NCBI GenBank assembly: GCA_045128735.1
Contig: JBGVRT010000100.1
Location: 13,475 to 77,474, forward strand
Origin: RGIG8775 sp045128735
GTDB taxonomy: Bacteria; Bacillota; Clostridia; Oscillospirales; CAG-272
Length of the DNA stretch: 64,000 nt
Reading direction: 5' to 3'
In this document: in pieces, positions 1-8,494 of the stretch
How the letters are laid out: the number at the start of each line of letters is the position of its first letter
How positions within the stretch are numbered: the stretch's first letter is position 1
Made by a program: the position numbers and the translations under genes
The notes under the pieces: generated by a model
The model's database searches: none
What the model saw: only the letters and a program-made list of their open reading frames with translations
Told to the model about the DNA's origin: nothing

Positions 1-2669
1 TTTTGACAATATAGCCCGTTTTCAAAATCTATATAGTTAAACCAACACTCATCGCCGCTATCGGAATAACCAACACCATGACCATAGTCCTGACAATTTT
101 TCATAAGCTTGTCGGGTATCTCGTATACCTCCCGACCAAACTTACATTCAGATATCGGCACATCGCCCTCCACAATATCCGCCAAAAAACTTACAAAATC
201 TTCGCTTGATGCCCTCATAGATAGGTCCACAGATATTTTTATACCCACACTACCATTTGTAATTAAATCTACCTTTATTACTCCGTCCTCGCTTACCTTG
301 TCGAAGTATATCTCCCTTGTCTCTCTTGTGTCAGTCACTTCTATACACGATTTTTCAGGAATTACATATTGCCCCATCCCGTCGTTCGTAAGCTTGATAA
401 ACATAGTGTATACGCCTTTTTCAAAACCTGATATCTCAAAAGACTCGGTCATACCATAATTTTGGTACCGTGTCGTAAGGCTCAGCTTTCGATTTATGGG
501 CTCAAAATATGCCATATCGCCATCGGATAACCCGAATTCATACGGCAATCTTTTTGTACGTACCACTCTTTTAACGGGCGTATGCTTGATAGTATAGGGT
601 TCCCAATCCGTTACAACGCCATTATCAAGCTGAGGTCTAACTGTGCAGTCTACCGATGCTCCGGACTTGACAACAAATAATAGCGTCATGCATTCATAGT
701 CCAAGTACCGCGCATCAAAAATAACTCCATCGCCATAGTCTCTTACCTGTAGCAGCGGTACGGTGGCATCTGCTGTTTCAAACAGTGCAATTTGTAAGTA
801 ATACTTATCGTCGGCCCCTCCAGCGGGGCAACCACTTAAGGAAAATTTGTGCTTTCCTGGATTCCAGCCATAAGATTTCATAAATAACCACATGCGGAAA
901 TCTTTTGTGCAAGTGCCTTTAACTGAGAAAGAGCCGTCAGGATGCAATGTCCTCGTCACACCATTGGAGGTATAGCTGGGACTGGTAAACGAATAAGGAT
1001 ACGGCACAAGATTTCTCAACTTTATATAACTCGCACCGCCGACCATAGAAATCACACCGTACGGCAAAACATCATCCGTTATAGTAACGCTCTTGGCAAT
1101 TCCCTCGTTTATCTTGTCCTTATAGAGAATCCCTTTAGCCGCATACTCAAGCTTTTCGACCCGCTTCACCGCCTCGCTGACCTCTTTATCGGTGTAAACC
1201 CTCAATCCCGTAAACTCCTCCTGCGTGCCCCTGGGGATAAGCTCTACAAGCATACCGTCCGAAATCTCATATTCCCCGTTTTCCTGCATTGAAGCACGCT
1301 CTGTCAGCTGCAAGTAGTTCTTCTCCGAAAGCTCCACACGAAGATGTGTATAACGACAAAACTTCTCAAATTGCTCTACCCATATGTCACCGTTCACGAG
1401 CTTGTATATTCCCTCGTCGGTGCTCTTGATAAGAAGCCGTATCTCCGCATTGTCGGCATATTGAATAATTCCTATGCCGCCTCGGCCCAATAACATACCG
1501 CTTATACGTTTGTAAACAATATCATCGTCGTACAGCTCCTCAGGGCTTATAAGCTCGTGGTATTCTTCCGCGAACTCGCCTATAACGTCAATAACGCAGA
1601 CACTGGAGTCGCCGATTTCATTTATCGACTTCCCCGAATCCTCAAAGATCTTTTTCACGTCGTTCCATACGGGAATGTGCCCGTCAGCTATGGCTCCGCG
1701 CGTCGCCAATACCTGCGCCTCGCCCTCTCCAAAGACGAAAAGCTTTGTCTCCGAATTGTAGGTGCCGAGTCCAATCTTAACGCAGTCGTCGGCAGGGTCA
1801 TATACAATGGCGTAGGCACTGTCGCCGTTAACCCTTATAACGTAGCCTGACAGCTCCGAGAGAAGCACCCCGTCAGCGTTTGCGATTATCACCGCGTCGC
1901 CCACCTCTAAGGACTCAATCTGCTTGGCAAAGGTGTCGCCGCCTACCAAAAGGTCTCCGCTAATAGAAAGCCCGCCCTCAATAACCTGGTCGCCAACCTT
2001 CCCCACCTTCGTCTCGTCTGTGTAAGATTTCAAAGCAGCAAGCTTTTCTTCAGTGCGCACATCCAAACCCGAAAGAGCACCATCTGCATATTTCTTTGTC
2101 ACAGCGTCGGAATCCTCTTGAGGCTCGCCAACACGCAACCGCCCCCCAAAGGTTCTTTGCGCTATCGAGTGTTCCTGAACCTGTCCCGAATACCCCACAA
2201 CTCCGTTTTGACCGTCAAGAATCCTGTAAATGTAAGCCCCCGACGTCTTTTCCGACGTCTTAACACACTCCTCAACAGCGTCTCTTAACTCCTCCTCAAG
2301 CTCAAGCTCGTATTTTCTTAGGCTCTCAAAGACCTCGGCAAGCGTTATAACCTCAGCGCACAACCTCGATAACTCATTAGTCGGCGAAACTGCGTTCACC
2401 TCCGAAACAACTCTGTTAATCTCGGCAAGCAATGACTTTTCAGCGTCAATAAGCGGACGGTAAAAAGCCTGCTTTATCTGTAAAGGCGTCATTCCAGCCT
2501 CACTCGGTCTATCGGGGAGACTGTATGCCGATTTACGCAGAATACTGTCGGCAACACTGCGCTCCACCTCTTTTACAGAAACCACAGCCTCTGTCTCCTT
2601 AATAAGAGCCTCAAGCCTGGTATGAAGCTCCTCAAAGTTAAACGCTGTCACGCGTTCCTTTTCATTCAT
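1..2669 (-). CDS. Phage tail fibre / receptor-binding-like protein, 3' end truncated by window edge
   Basis: A minus-strand frame is open from the ATG at 2669 to position 1 without a stop, giving at least 889 residues. It begins MNEKERVTAFNFEELHT and its ATG overlaps the TAA of the upstream nozzle gene (TAATG), showing translational coupling. The first ~170 residues are Glu/Arg-rich and look helical. A VTKKYADGALSGLD stretch around residues 180-195 is the kind of motif common in phage tail fibres and collars. The rest is Gly/Asp-rich and beta-like, with no enzymatic motif recognised. Position after the nozzle gene fits a fibre or tailspike. Exact family is not recognised. Confidence 0.75.
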   Translation of the reverse strand, partial: MNEKERVTAFNFEELHTRLEALIKETEAVVSVKEVERSVADSILRKSAYSLPDRPSEAGMTPLQIKQAFYRPLIDAEKSLLAEINRVVSEVNAVSPTNELSRLCAEVITLAEVFESLRKYELELEEELRDAVEECVKTSEKTSGAYIYRILDGQNGVVGYSGQVQEHSIAQRTFGGRLRVGEPQEDSDAVTKKYADGALSGLDVRTEEKLAALKSYTDETKVGKVGDQVIEGGLSISGDLLVGGDTFAKQIESLEVGDAVIIANADGVLLSELSGYVIRVNGDSAYAIVYDPADDCVKIGLGTYNSETKLFVFGEGEAQVLATRGAIADGHIPVWNDVKKIFEDSGKSINEIGDSSVCVIDVIGEFAEEYHELISPEELYDDDIVYKRISGMLLGRGGIGIIQYADNAEIRLLIKSTDEGIYKLVNGDIWVEQFEKFCRYTHLRVELSEKNYLQLTERASMQENGEYEISDGMLVELIPRGTQEEFTGLRVYTDKEVSEAVKRVEKLEYAAKGILYKDKINEGIAKSVTITDDVLPYGVISMVGGASYIKLRNLVPYPYSFTSPSYTSNGVTRTLHPDGSFSVKGTCTKDFRMWLFMKSYGWNPGKHKFSLSGCPAGGADDKYYLQIALFETADATVPLLQVRDYGDGVIFDARYLDYECMTLLFVVKSGASVDCTVRPQLDNGVVTDWEPYTIKHTPVKRVVRTKRLPYEFGLSDGDMAYFEPINRKLSLTTRYQNYGMTESFEISGFEKGVYTMFIKLTNDGMGQYVIPEKSCIEVTDTRETREIYFDKVSEDGVIKVDLITNGSVGIKISVDLSMRASSEDFVSFLADIVEGDVPISECKFGREVYEIPDKLMKNCQDYGHGVGYSDSGDECWFNYIDFENGLYCQ

Positions 2670-5600
2670 TACGTTATCCCCCTGTTATTTTTATTTATCT
2701 TGTACAGTAACGATAAGCTCTGCAACGCGCACCCACCGTCGCCCTCCGATACACAGCGCAGTACAATATAATTCACGTTGCGCTGATTAAGCCTGAAGGT
2801 GTGGGAGACCGCAAACCCGGTGTCAAAGCTCATATTATCAAAAGAGAAATTGTCAAAGGCAAAGCGTCGGTTTACGCAGGCTGTAAGCTCTCTGTCCGAA
2901 AACCTCGTTCTGTACCCTACCTTTAACCGCCCTTCAAATCTGTTGTCGCAGGCAACAGTCAACCCGAGAATGGTTTTAGATGCCATATTGGTACCCAAAT
3001 CAAATATAGGCGAATACCACTCCGCGATAATATCACGCGCATCAATAAGCTGCGCGGATACCGCCGATGGTAGCTTGTCACCAAAATCCGATACCGCGAT
3101 ATATTCACCCGTGGCATAGTCCTTAAGCTTAAAGCTGTTATCACTTATCTCGGTAACGAACAAACGCCTTCCCCGCATAGCTCTGTGAAGTCTGAAGCCA
3201 CTACATAGGACAGATACTGCCTCGCCGTTTCCGTCAAGAAGCTCAAAACATCCGTCTCCGATGTCGGTATTGTATATTTTATAAGTTCCGCCCTCGATAA
3301 GACCGCTGTCTCCCGCGCGGTCAACATACAACTCCGTTCCGTCATATATGCCGAATATTACCGACTGGGGAACGTATATCCTTCCCTCTCTCACCTCAAG
3401 CCCGTCTGTGTCAAGATATAGCGAATAAACGTCGGGAGAAGTGAATTCAAAGTGCTTGCCCTCATATATTCCCGCTCTTACCGCCTCGCTGAAGGTTACT
3501 GTTCCGTCCGAGCTGTTAAATCCCAGCTCGCCCGGATAACACTTAAATAGAGTTCTGTCGGTGTATTCACTGTCAAATACGCATATTTTTCCGTCATCTG
3601 TACCGAAATACAGCTTGCCGTCTATTACCGCCCATATTCTCGCAGGCAGATTATCCCAATACCACCATTCGTAATTGTATGAGCCGTCAGCATCGTCGCT
3701 TGCCCTGTATTTGTATCTTGCATCGGCGATGTAACAAACACCGTCCACCGAAAGATAATAGCGGTTTTCAAAAACAACACCAACAGCCTCCGAAAGATTA
3801 GCGTGGGCACATAACCTTTCGTTTACCGAGCGTGACCGTTCACGCGTGTACCTTTCAGCCGCTACAAGATTCTGACCCAATACAACGCCAAAAACACCGT
3901 TGCGCGAAAGCATAATATTGTCGCCTGCAAAATTAACACATGCCGACCGCGATATCAGCGTTTCGCCTATAGCACCTGCCGTCACAGGAAAAACAGTCTC
4001 GCCCTCGCAAAGCTTGCCTTCCCCGTCGTAATACTCTCTCACAGACCCGGTTCTGTAATATATCGTAGCCTCTCTGTCAGCCGCCTTTTTATATATAACC
4101 ATCGTGCTGTCCGAAAGTCTTGCATACCCTCCGATAGGCGATGAATCAGAGCCAAGCGCCGCCGTTTGTCCGCTTGTAAAATAGGTAAAATCGTCGGAAG
4201 CGGAATAATAATCAACGTTAGGACGCAAATCATTCCCCGTCACAAATAACCTGTCGGTGTTACCGTATGCTCCGAAAAGCATTCCAAAGCTGCAACCGTT
4301 TATGTCGTCAGCGTTCATCTCAGCCTCTTTCTTGTCCTCAACACCGTGCTCCTCGTCCTGCCCTGAAGGAACGTAGGTTATCGTAATGTTGTTCTCCAAC
4401 TTGGTACTATATCTGTAGTTCTGAGTATCTATGTTAAAAGCTATCTCTCCCGTTTCAAAATTAACGGTGGCAGCAAGCGACGGAGGATTATCCGGATTTA
4501 TAGCTTTGTGATATGTTTCATCTCTATATAAATAACACCCGCCCCTGCCGTAAGTTTCACCCAAGCTGTTGGTATATTCGTTAATATAATCGATTGTGCC
4601 TGAATTGTAATACTTTATATTTACCCTTATCGTCTCCCCCTCCTTGGGCTGTAAATCCAGCTTTACAGTGATGTCTTTATGCCCCTCGCCGGTAAACACC
4701 TCAACTCTCTCGCGTTTTTCGCGCCGAGCGGAAACGAATGTCACATAAATATTATCGGTATTCGATACAGTCGGTGTTGCAAACGAAAGCGTTATTTTGC
4801 CTTCCTCAAAGTTGACGCTTCCTCCCGTTTCCACCTCTTCACCGTACTCATAAGGCTCACTCATATACCTGTATAATGTATCCGAGCCTGTAACCACCTC
4901 GTCGGGGATAACCTCATCGGGAAGCTTACCGCCATCAATAACCGTTCCCTTTCTTGTATAGCCGTTAATATATACCTTCTCGGCCACCTCACCGTTAACA
5001 TCGTAAAACTCTACTCTGACCTTTACCTCACTTCCCTCCTCAATAGGACTGTCGAGTGTCCAAGTCGCTTCATCTTTGTCAGTGCCGACAAGTCGGTTTA
5101 TTCTTTTTTTGCAAAGCAAGTTAGGCTCGTCAAGTACGCCCTTAACGTCGCTCTCACTCTCGGCATCACAGTTTATGTTTATGGTAGTGGTGGGAATATA
5201 TGTGTCCTCGCCGTTCTCCACACGCCTCAGCTCATAGCTTTCGCCGCCATTCCAAGTGCCGTATACGAGATAATCGCCCGCCCCGACAATATAAAGCCGC
5301 TCATTTCTTAAATAAGCCTCGCTTCTGTCGTCTCTCAGTCTTCCCGCGTCAACAAGCGAAGGTGCGTGCGTAGAGCTCTCTGTAATATCTCTCAAGCTGT
5401 ACTCACCGTCCGCAACGTCAACTCTGTAAAAGCGTGCGCCCGCGTGTAACAAAAAATGATTACCGTATTTCCAAAAGCCGTTTATTCTCCTGGTCTCCCT
5501 CTTGTCGCTTTCTGTGCTGAACAGCTCACGCCAACCGTTTCGCTTGCAATTAGTTCCGTAGCGATTTATAAGATTACGCATATCGGTTGCCCTGTTTGGG

Positions 5601-5698
5601 CTCACCTCAAACGGAGAGGTGGAAAAATCAACTCCCTTAAGGTCATCCAAAACAAGAGTCTTTCTGTCCTTCAGATTAATTCCCATCCTTGCTCTCAT
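2669..5698 (-). CDS. Large phage tail protein, nozzle/hub-like (1009 aa)
   Basis: The N-terminus (about residues 10-55, with FEVSPNRATDMRNLINRYG followed by NCKRNGW) resembles the start of short-tailed phage nozzle or DNA-stabilisation proteins such as T7 gp12 and P22 gp10, which list positions on a ring before a beta-propeller. Repeated W/Y/G-rich beta blades follow (GFWKYGNHFLLHAG, ENRYYLSVDGVCYIADA, GKLYFGTDDGKICVFD). The middle (about residues 190-450) has Ig-like beta segments. It sits directly after the adaptor gene (one base apart) and overlaps the fibre start. The GAGGTG just upstream supports the ATG at 5698. The nozzle role is inferred from position and fold impression, not proved. 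Confidence 0.6.
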   Translation of the reverse strand: MRARMGINLKDRKTLVLDDLKGVDFSTSPFEVSPNRATDMRNLINRYGTNCKRNGWRELFSTESDKRETRRINGFWKYGNHFLLHAGARFYRVDVADGEYSLRDITESSTHAPSLVDAGRLRDDRSEAYLRNERLYIVGAGDYLVYGTWNGGESYELRRVENGEDTYIPTTTININCDAESESDVKGVLDEPNLLCKKRINRLVGTDKDEATWTLDSPIEEGSEVKVRVEFYDVNGEVAEKVYINGYTRKGTVIDGGKLPDEVIPDEVVTGSDTLYRYMSEPYEYGEEVETGGSVNFEEGKITLSFATPTVSNTDNIYVTFVSARREKRERVEVFTGEGHKDITVKLDLQPKEGETIRVNIKYYNSGTIDYINEYTNSLGETYGRGGCYLYRDETYHKAINPDNPPSLAATVNFETGEIAFNIDTQNYRYSTKLENNITITYVPSGQDEEHGVEDKKEAEMNADDINGCSFGMLFGAYGNTDRLFVTGNDLRPNVDYYSASDDFTYFTSGQTAALGSDSSPIGGYARLSDSTMVIYKKAADREATIYYRTGSVREYYDGEGKLCEGETVFPVTAGAIGETLISRSACVNFAGDNIMLSRNGVFGVVLGQNLVAAERYTRERSRSVNERLCAHANLSEAVGVVFENRYYLSVDGVCYIADARYKYRASDDADGSYNYEWWYWDNLPARIWAVIDGKLYFGTDDGKICVFDSEYTDRTLFKCYPGELGFNSSDGTVTFSEAVRAGIYEGKHFEFTSPDVYSLYLDTDGLEVREGRIYVPQSVIFGIYDGTELYVDRAGDSGLIEGGTYKIYNTDIGDGCFELLDGNGEAVSVLCSGFRLHRAMRGRRLFVTEISDNSFKLKDYATGEYIAVSDFGDKLPSAVSAQLIDARDIIAEWYSPIFDLGTNMASKTILGLTVACDNRFEGRLKVGYRTRFSDRELTACVNRRFAFDNFSFDNMSFDTGFAVSHTFRLNQRNVNYIVLRCVSEGDGGCALQSLSLLYKINKNNRGIT

Positions 5699-5699
5699 C

Positions 5700-6308
5700 T
5701 TACACCTCGTATACAGAGTATTTGCTGACTACTCGTGACTGCCTTCCGCTTTCGCCCTTGCTCACCTCGGCTATAGAAGACTCAAAAAAGTTCCTCGCCT
5801 CCGCCGCCTCGTCGGGCTCGTCCATTCTGAAAAGCTCTCCCTTGATAAAATAGGGAATATAGCATGCAATACGGTCGGGTATCGGTAGCTCAAGCTCGTT
5901 GTCAGCCTCCGCAAGTAGCCTCGGAATGCTCGGCTTGTATAAAACCCTGTACTCGCCATCTGACTCCATATTCTTAAGAAGCACCGTATCACCCTCGCGG
6001 TGATATTCACAATCGCCTATATATTCCGCCGAGCCCTCAAAAACGATACGTTCAACGTCAAAGAAATCGGGAATAAGCGCTCCAAGCTCATATCTTCCAC
6101 CTTCTCCCAGACCGAAGCTTTTTACAGGCAATACCCGCCTTTCTTCAATAACCGAGAAGCAACGGTTTAAGGCACCCGTCATCATAAGCAAATAATCCGA
6201 ATATTGCTCATTGTCATATATGCCGTCGATATCCTCGGGTCTGAGATTCTCTCTGCCAACCGCAAACATTAGCTTCAGTGCCTCAATCTTTATTTCTCCA
6301 AGCTTCAT
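5700..6308 (-). CDS. Head-tail adaptor protein, T7 gp11 / P22 gp4-like
   Basis: A 202-residue protein with helical N-terminus (IKIEALKLMFAV) and a C-terminal stretch ELPIPDRIACYIPYFIKGEL followed by DEPDEAAEARNFFESS. This pattern (hydrophobic helix, then acidic D/E-rich helix with a Y/F) is typical of head-tail connectors that dock on the portal in short-tailed phages. It lies between the capsid genes and the nozzle gene, as expected. The ATG at 6308 follows a purine-rich AAAGG. The name rests on pattern and synteny; the fold was not computed. Confidence 0.6.
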   Translation of the reverse strand: MKLGEIKIEALKLMFAVGRENLRPEDIDGIYDNEQYSDYLLMMTGALNRCFSVIEERRVLPVKSFGLGEGGRYELGALIPDFFDVERIVFEGSAEYIGDCEYHREGDTVLLKNMESDGEYRVLYKPSIPRLLAEADNELELPIPDRIACYIPYFIKGELFRMDEPDEAAEARNFFESSIAEVSKGESGRQSRVVSKYSVYEV

Positions 6309-6372
6309 TTTTTACCTTTGTCCTTTCTCCCAAAAACAGCCTCGCCCGCTTTGGGCAAGGCTGTTTGATAAA

Positions 6373-6690
6373 TTATACAAGCGCGGCAATCCCCACGCTT
6401 ACCGATTTAGCAGCGTTGAGGACTATTTTATCCTTGTTTGCGCCGCTCACGTTCTTAAAGCGTCCGCTGTCAAGCTTGAGCAGGCTTATACCTACGGGAA
6501 TCTCAAGCGTCATATCGGCTACTCCCTGAATGTGGTTGCCGGCTTTAACTGTCAGCGCAGTCGCCGCAGTCGAGTTAATAACAAGAACCATCTTGTCATC
6601 TCTGTCGTCAAACTCTATAGGGGTATCCGTCGCTGCCGCAAGGGTAATAAGCGCAGGGGTCGCTATTTCATTTCTCATAGTTACCTTCAT
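6373..6690 (-). CDS. Small phage head protein, possible capsid decoration
   Basis: A 105-residue protein rich in Ala, Thr and Val with a beta-sandwich look (MVLVINSTAATALTVKAGN, TLEIPVGISLLKL). It lies immediately downstream of the major capsid gene (14 bases), which is the usual place for a decoration or head-fibre subunit. GGAGGTGCAGAC precedes the ATG at 6690. No specific family is recognised. It could also be a minor head protein. Confidence 0.5.
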   Translation of the reverse strand: MKVTMRNEIATPALITLAAATDTPIEFDDRDDKMVLVINSTAATALTVKAGNHIQGVADMTLEIPVGISLLKLDSGRFKNVSGANKDKIVLNAAKSVSVGIAALV

Positions 6691-6704
6691 CTGTCTGCAC
6701 CTCC

Positions 6705-7571
6705 TTATGCGTACTTAACGTTGATGTTATAGATTTCTTTAGGACGGACGACCTTAGCCTGATAAAGGATAAAGCCCTTTATAGCGTCCTTAAATCCCTT
6801 CTCGGGTCTGTAAGCCTCGGTTTCGGTAAGAGGCTTGGCAAAGGCAACCGCGCGCTCTGTACGTATCATAATATTGTCCTCTGCACCGCCTGCGGTCTTA
6901 TATACGTTGTTTGAGCATTTTATAATTACTCTGCCGTACATACCTACCTTGCCGTTCTTGAGCATATCCGAGTTGTCGGTGTCAATCTTGGTGTATGCTC
7001 TCTTGAGCAGCGTAAAGAATCTGGGCGATACGGTAGCCACCACCTTTGTACTGTCGGCAACGTCGTTCTCGCGCAGCTTCTGAATAGCCAAGTCAAGAAT
7101 TTCAAGCACGTTTGTAGCCTCGGCAGTGGTGTCGCCCGATGTAACCTTCATTGCCGAAGGATAAAGCTTTGGAACCGTGCTGTCAACTACCTGAGACGAA
7201 ATATGCTTGTCTATCTCGTTTGCAAGCCCCTCCGAGGTTTCGGACTCAAGCGCGCCCATAATATCCTCAGAAGCCTGCGCCTTGTCGATATCATCAATGC
7301 CGTAATTGAAATACGACAGCTGATTGATATACATAATAATCGAGGAAGTGGGAACCTCCTCGGGGTCTCCGATGTCAAGCCCTTTCTTCTCCTGCTTTGT
7401 GATGGTGGTAATAGTGGGTCTGCCTACTCCGAGAATAGTTACGGACTCACCCTGCTTTTTAACGTTGCCCTCATACTTGCGGTTGCAGTCCTCGGCAAAC
7501 ACGCAAAGTCTTTCGAGCTCTCTGTTGATACCCTCGGCCCACACCGAAGGCACAAATGTTTCATATGCCAT
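6705..7571 (-). CDS. Major capsid protein (288 aa)
   Basis: The start MAYETFVPSVWAEGINREL is characteristic of HK97-fold coat proteins of P22-like and related Firmicutes phages, with the assembly contact region VWAEGINREL. Later segments (DKHISSQVV, VATVSPRFFTLLKRA, FILYQAKVVRPKEIYN) match the usual coat layout of N-arm, E-loop region, peripheral and axial domains. It is preceded by the acidic scaffold gene and followed by a small head protein. The ribosome binding site AAAAGGAG precedes ATG 7571. Length is typical for a coat protein without a fused scaffold domain. Confidence 0.85.
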   Translation of the reverse strand: MAYETFVPSVWAEGINRELERLCVFAEDCNRKYEGNVKKQGESVTILGVGRPTITTITKQEKKGLDIGDPEEVPTSSIIMYINQLSYFNYGIDDIDKAQASEDIMGALESETSEGLANEIDKHISSQVVDSTVPKLYPSAMKVTSGDTTAEATNVLEILDLAIQKLRENDVADSTKVVATVSPRFFTLLKRAYTKIDTDNSDMLKNGKVGMYGRVIIKCSNNVYKTAGGAEDNIMIRTERAVAFAKPLTETEAYRPEKGFKDAIKGFILYQAKVVRPKEIYNINVKYA

Positions 7572-7595
7572 TTGGTAAACTCCTTTTCTGTAAAA

Positions 7596-8384
7596 TTATT
7601 TTTTCCAGGTTTTCATACTCTCACGAATTCTGTCATAGTTTTTTGAAACCTCATCGGATGTCATTGCCTTGACCTGCTCGTAAGTAAAATACTCACTCTC
7701 GGGAGCCTGACCTCCCGAAAGAGCGCCGGGACTCGCCTTGCTGTTGGCTAATGCCTGCGCCGCTCTTTGGTCCGCCTTTTTCTGTGAGACCTTAACGAAA
7801 CGCTCATAGCCCTCGTATATCTCAGCCAAAGGTCTTTGCCCCACCTTGCCGTCAGCATATTCCGCAAAGCTTTTGTCAGCAACAAGCTTATCAAGATCAA
7901 CGTCGGGATACTTCTTTATAAAGTCCTCTCTGTCAGCCCTGAACCACGCCTCTTGCTTCTCGGTCTTTGCTTCCGCCTCCCTCTCCGCGCGCTTTTTTTC
8001 CTTCTGATGCTTGGCGTAATCGCCGAGAGGATCTCCTCCTTGCTTCTGTATCTCTCTCATCATAAGATACTCGGCAACGTCCTCCGCATCCTTGAGCTCC
8101 TCATGGGTGAACGGATTTTCCCCCACTGCCTCGATAATTGCTTCCACCCTCGCCGCCTCAAGCTCGCGTGCACGTTCCTGCTCTCTGCGTCGATGTGCGT
8201 TTTCTCGGTTAACTGATTCGGCACTTTTCTCGGTGCCCGCCTCGGGGCGTCCCCCTTCTGTTTCACCGTCTGAAAATTCGGAATCATTACCGTTTCCGTC
8301 AAGCTCGGCGTCTGACTTGACATCCTCTGCTACGCTATCCGCAGCTTCGGTATTTACCGCCGTGTTAGTGTTTTCTTCGGTCAT
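7596..8384 (-). CDS. Phage scaffold protein
   Basis: A 262-residue, highly charged protein: acidic disordered N-terminus (about 1-60), a long Arg/Glu/Lys helical region (REQERARELEAARVEAII, KEKKRAEREAEAKTEKQE) and a short C-terminal helical tail ending SMKTWKK. That composition, placed between portal and major capsid, is the signature of internal scaffolding proteins. GGAGGTAAAGT precedes ATG 8384. No protease domain is visible, so the scaffold is probably expelled rather than cleaved (inference). Confidence 0.75.
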   Translation of the reverse strand: MTEENTNTAVNTEAADSVAEDVKSDAELDGNGNDSEFSDGETEGGRPEAGTEKSAESVNRENAHRRREQERARELEAARVEAIIEAVGENPFTHEELKDAEDVAEYLMMREIQKQGGDPLGDYAKHQKEKKRAEREAEAKTEKQEAWFRADREDFIKKYPDVDLDKLVADKSFAEYADGKVGQRPLAEIYEGYERFVKVSQKKADQRAAQALANSKASPGALSGGQAPESEYFTYEQVKAMTSDEVSKNYDRIRESMKTWKK

Positions 8385-8397
8385 ACTTTACCTCCGT

Positions 8398-8454
8398 GGA
8401 TTTTTCCGCTGTTCCTGCGTAATTTGGATTTTTCCGCTATTCCTTGCGTATATC
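8398..8454. repeat. Tandem repeat of ~28 bp, two copies
   Basis: Two adjacent copies share GGATTTTTCCGCT, then GTTCCTGCGTAATTT or ATTCCTTGCGTATATC. They fill the gap between the scaffold start and the portal stop, just upstream of the scaffold ribosome binding site. Function unknown; a translational or transcriptional signal is possible. Confidence 0.7.
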
Positions 8455-8494
8455 GTCAGCCTCCCTTGCCAAAGAGAGGAAAACTGAGCTGTTT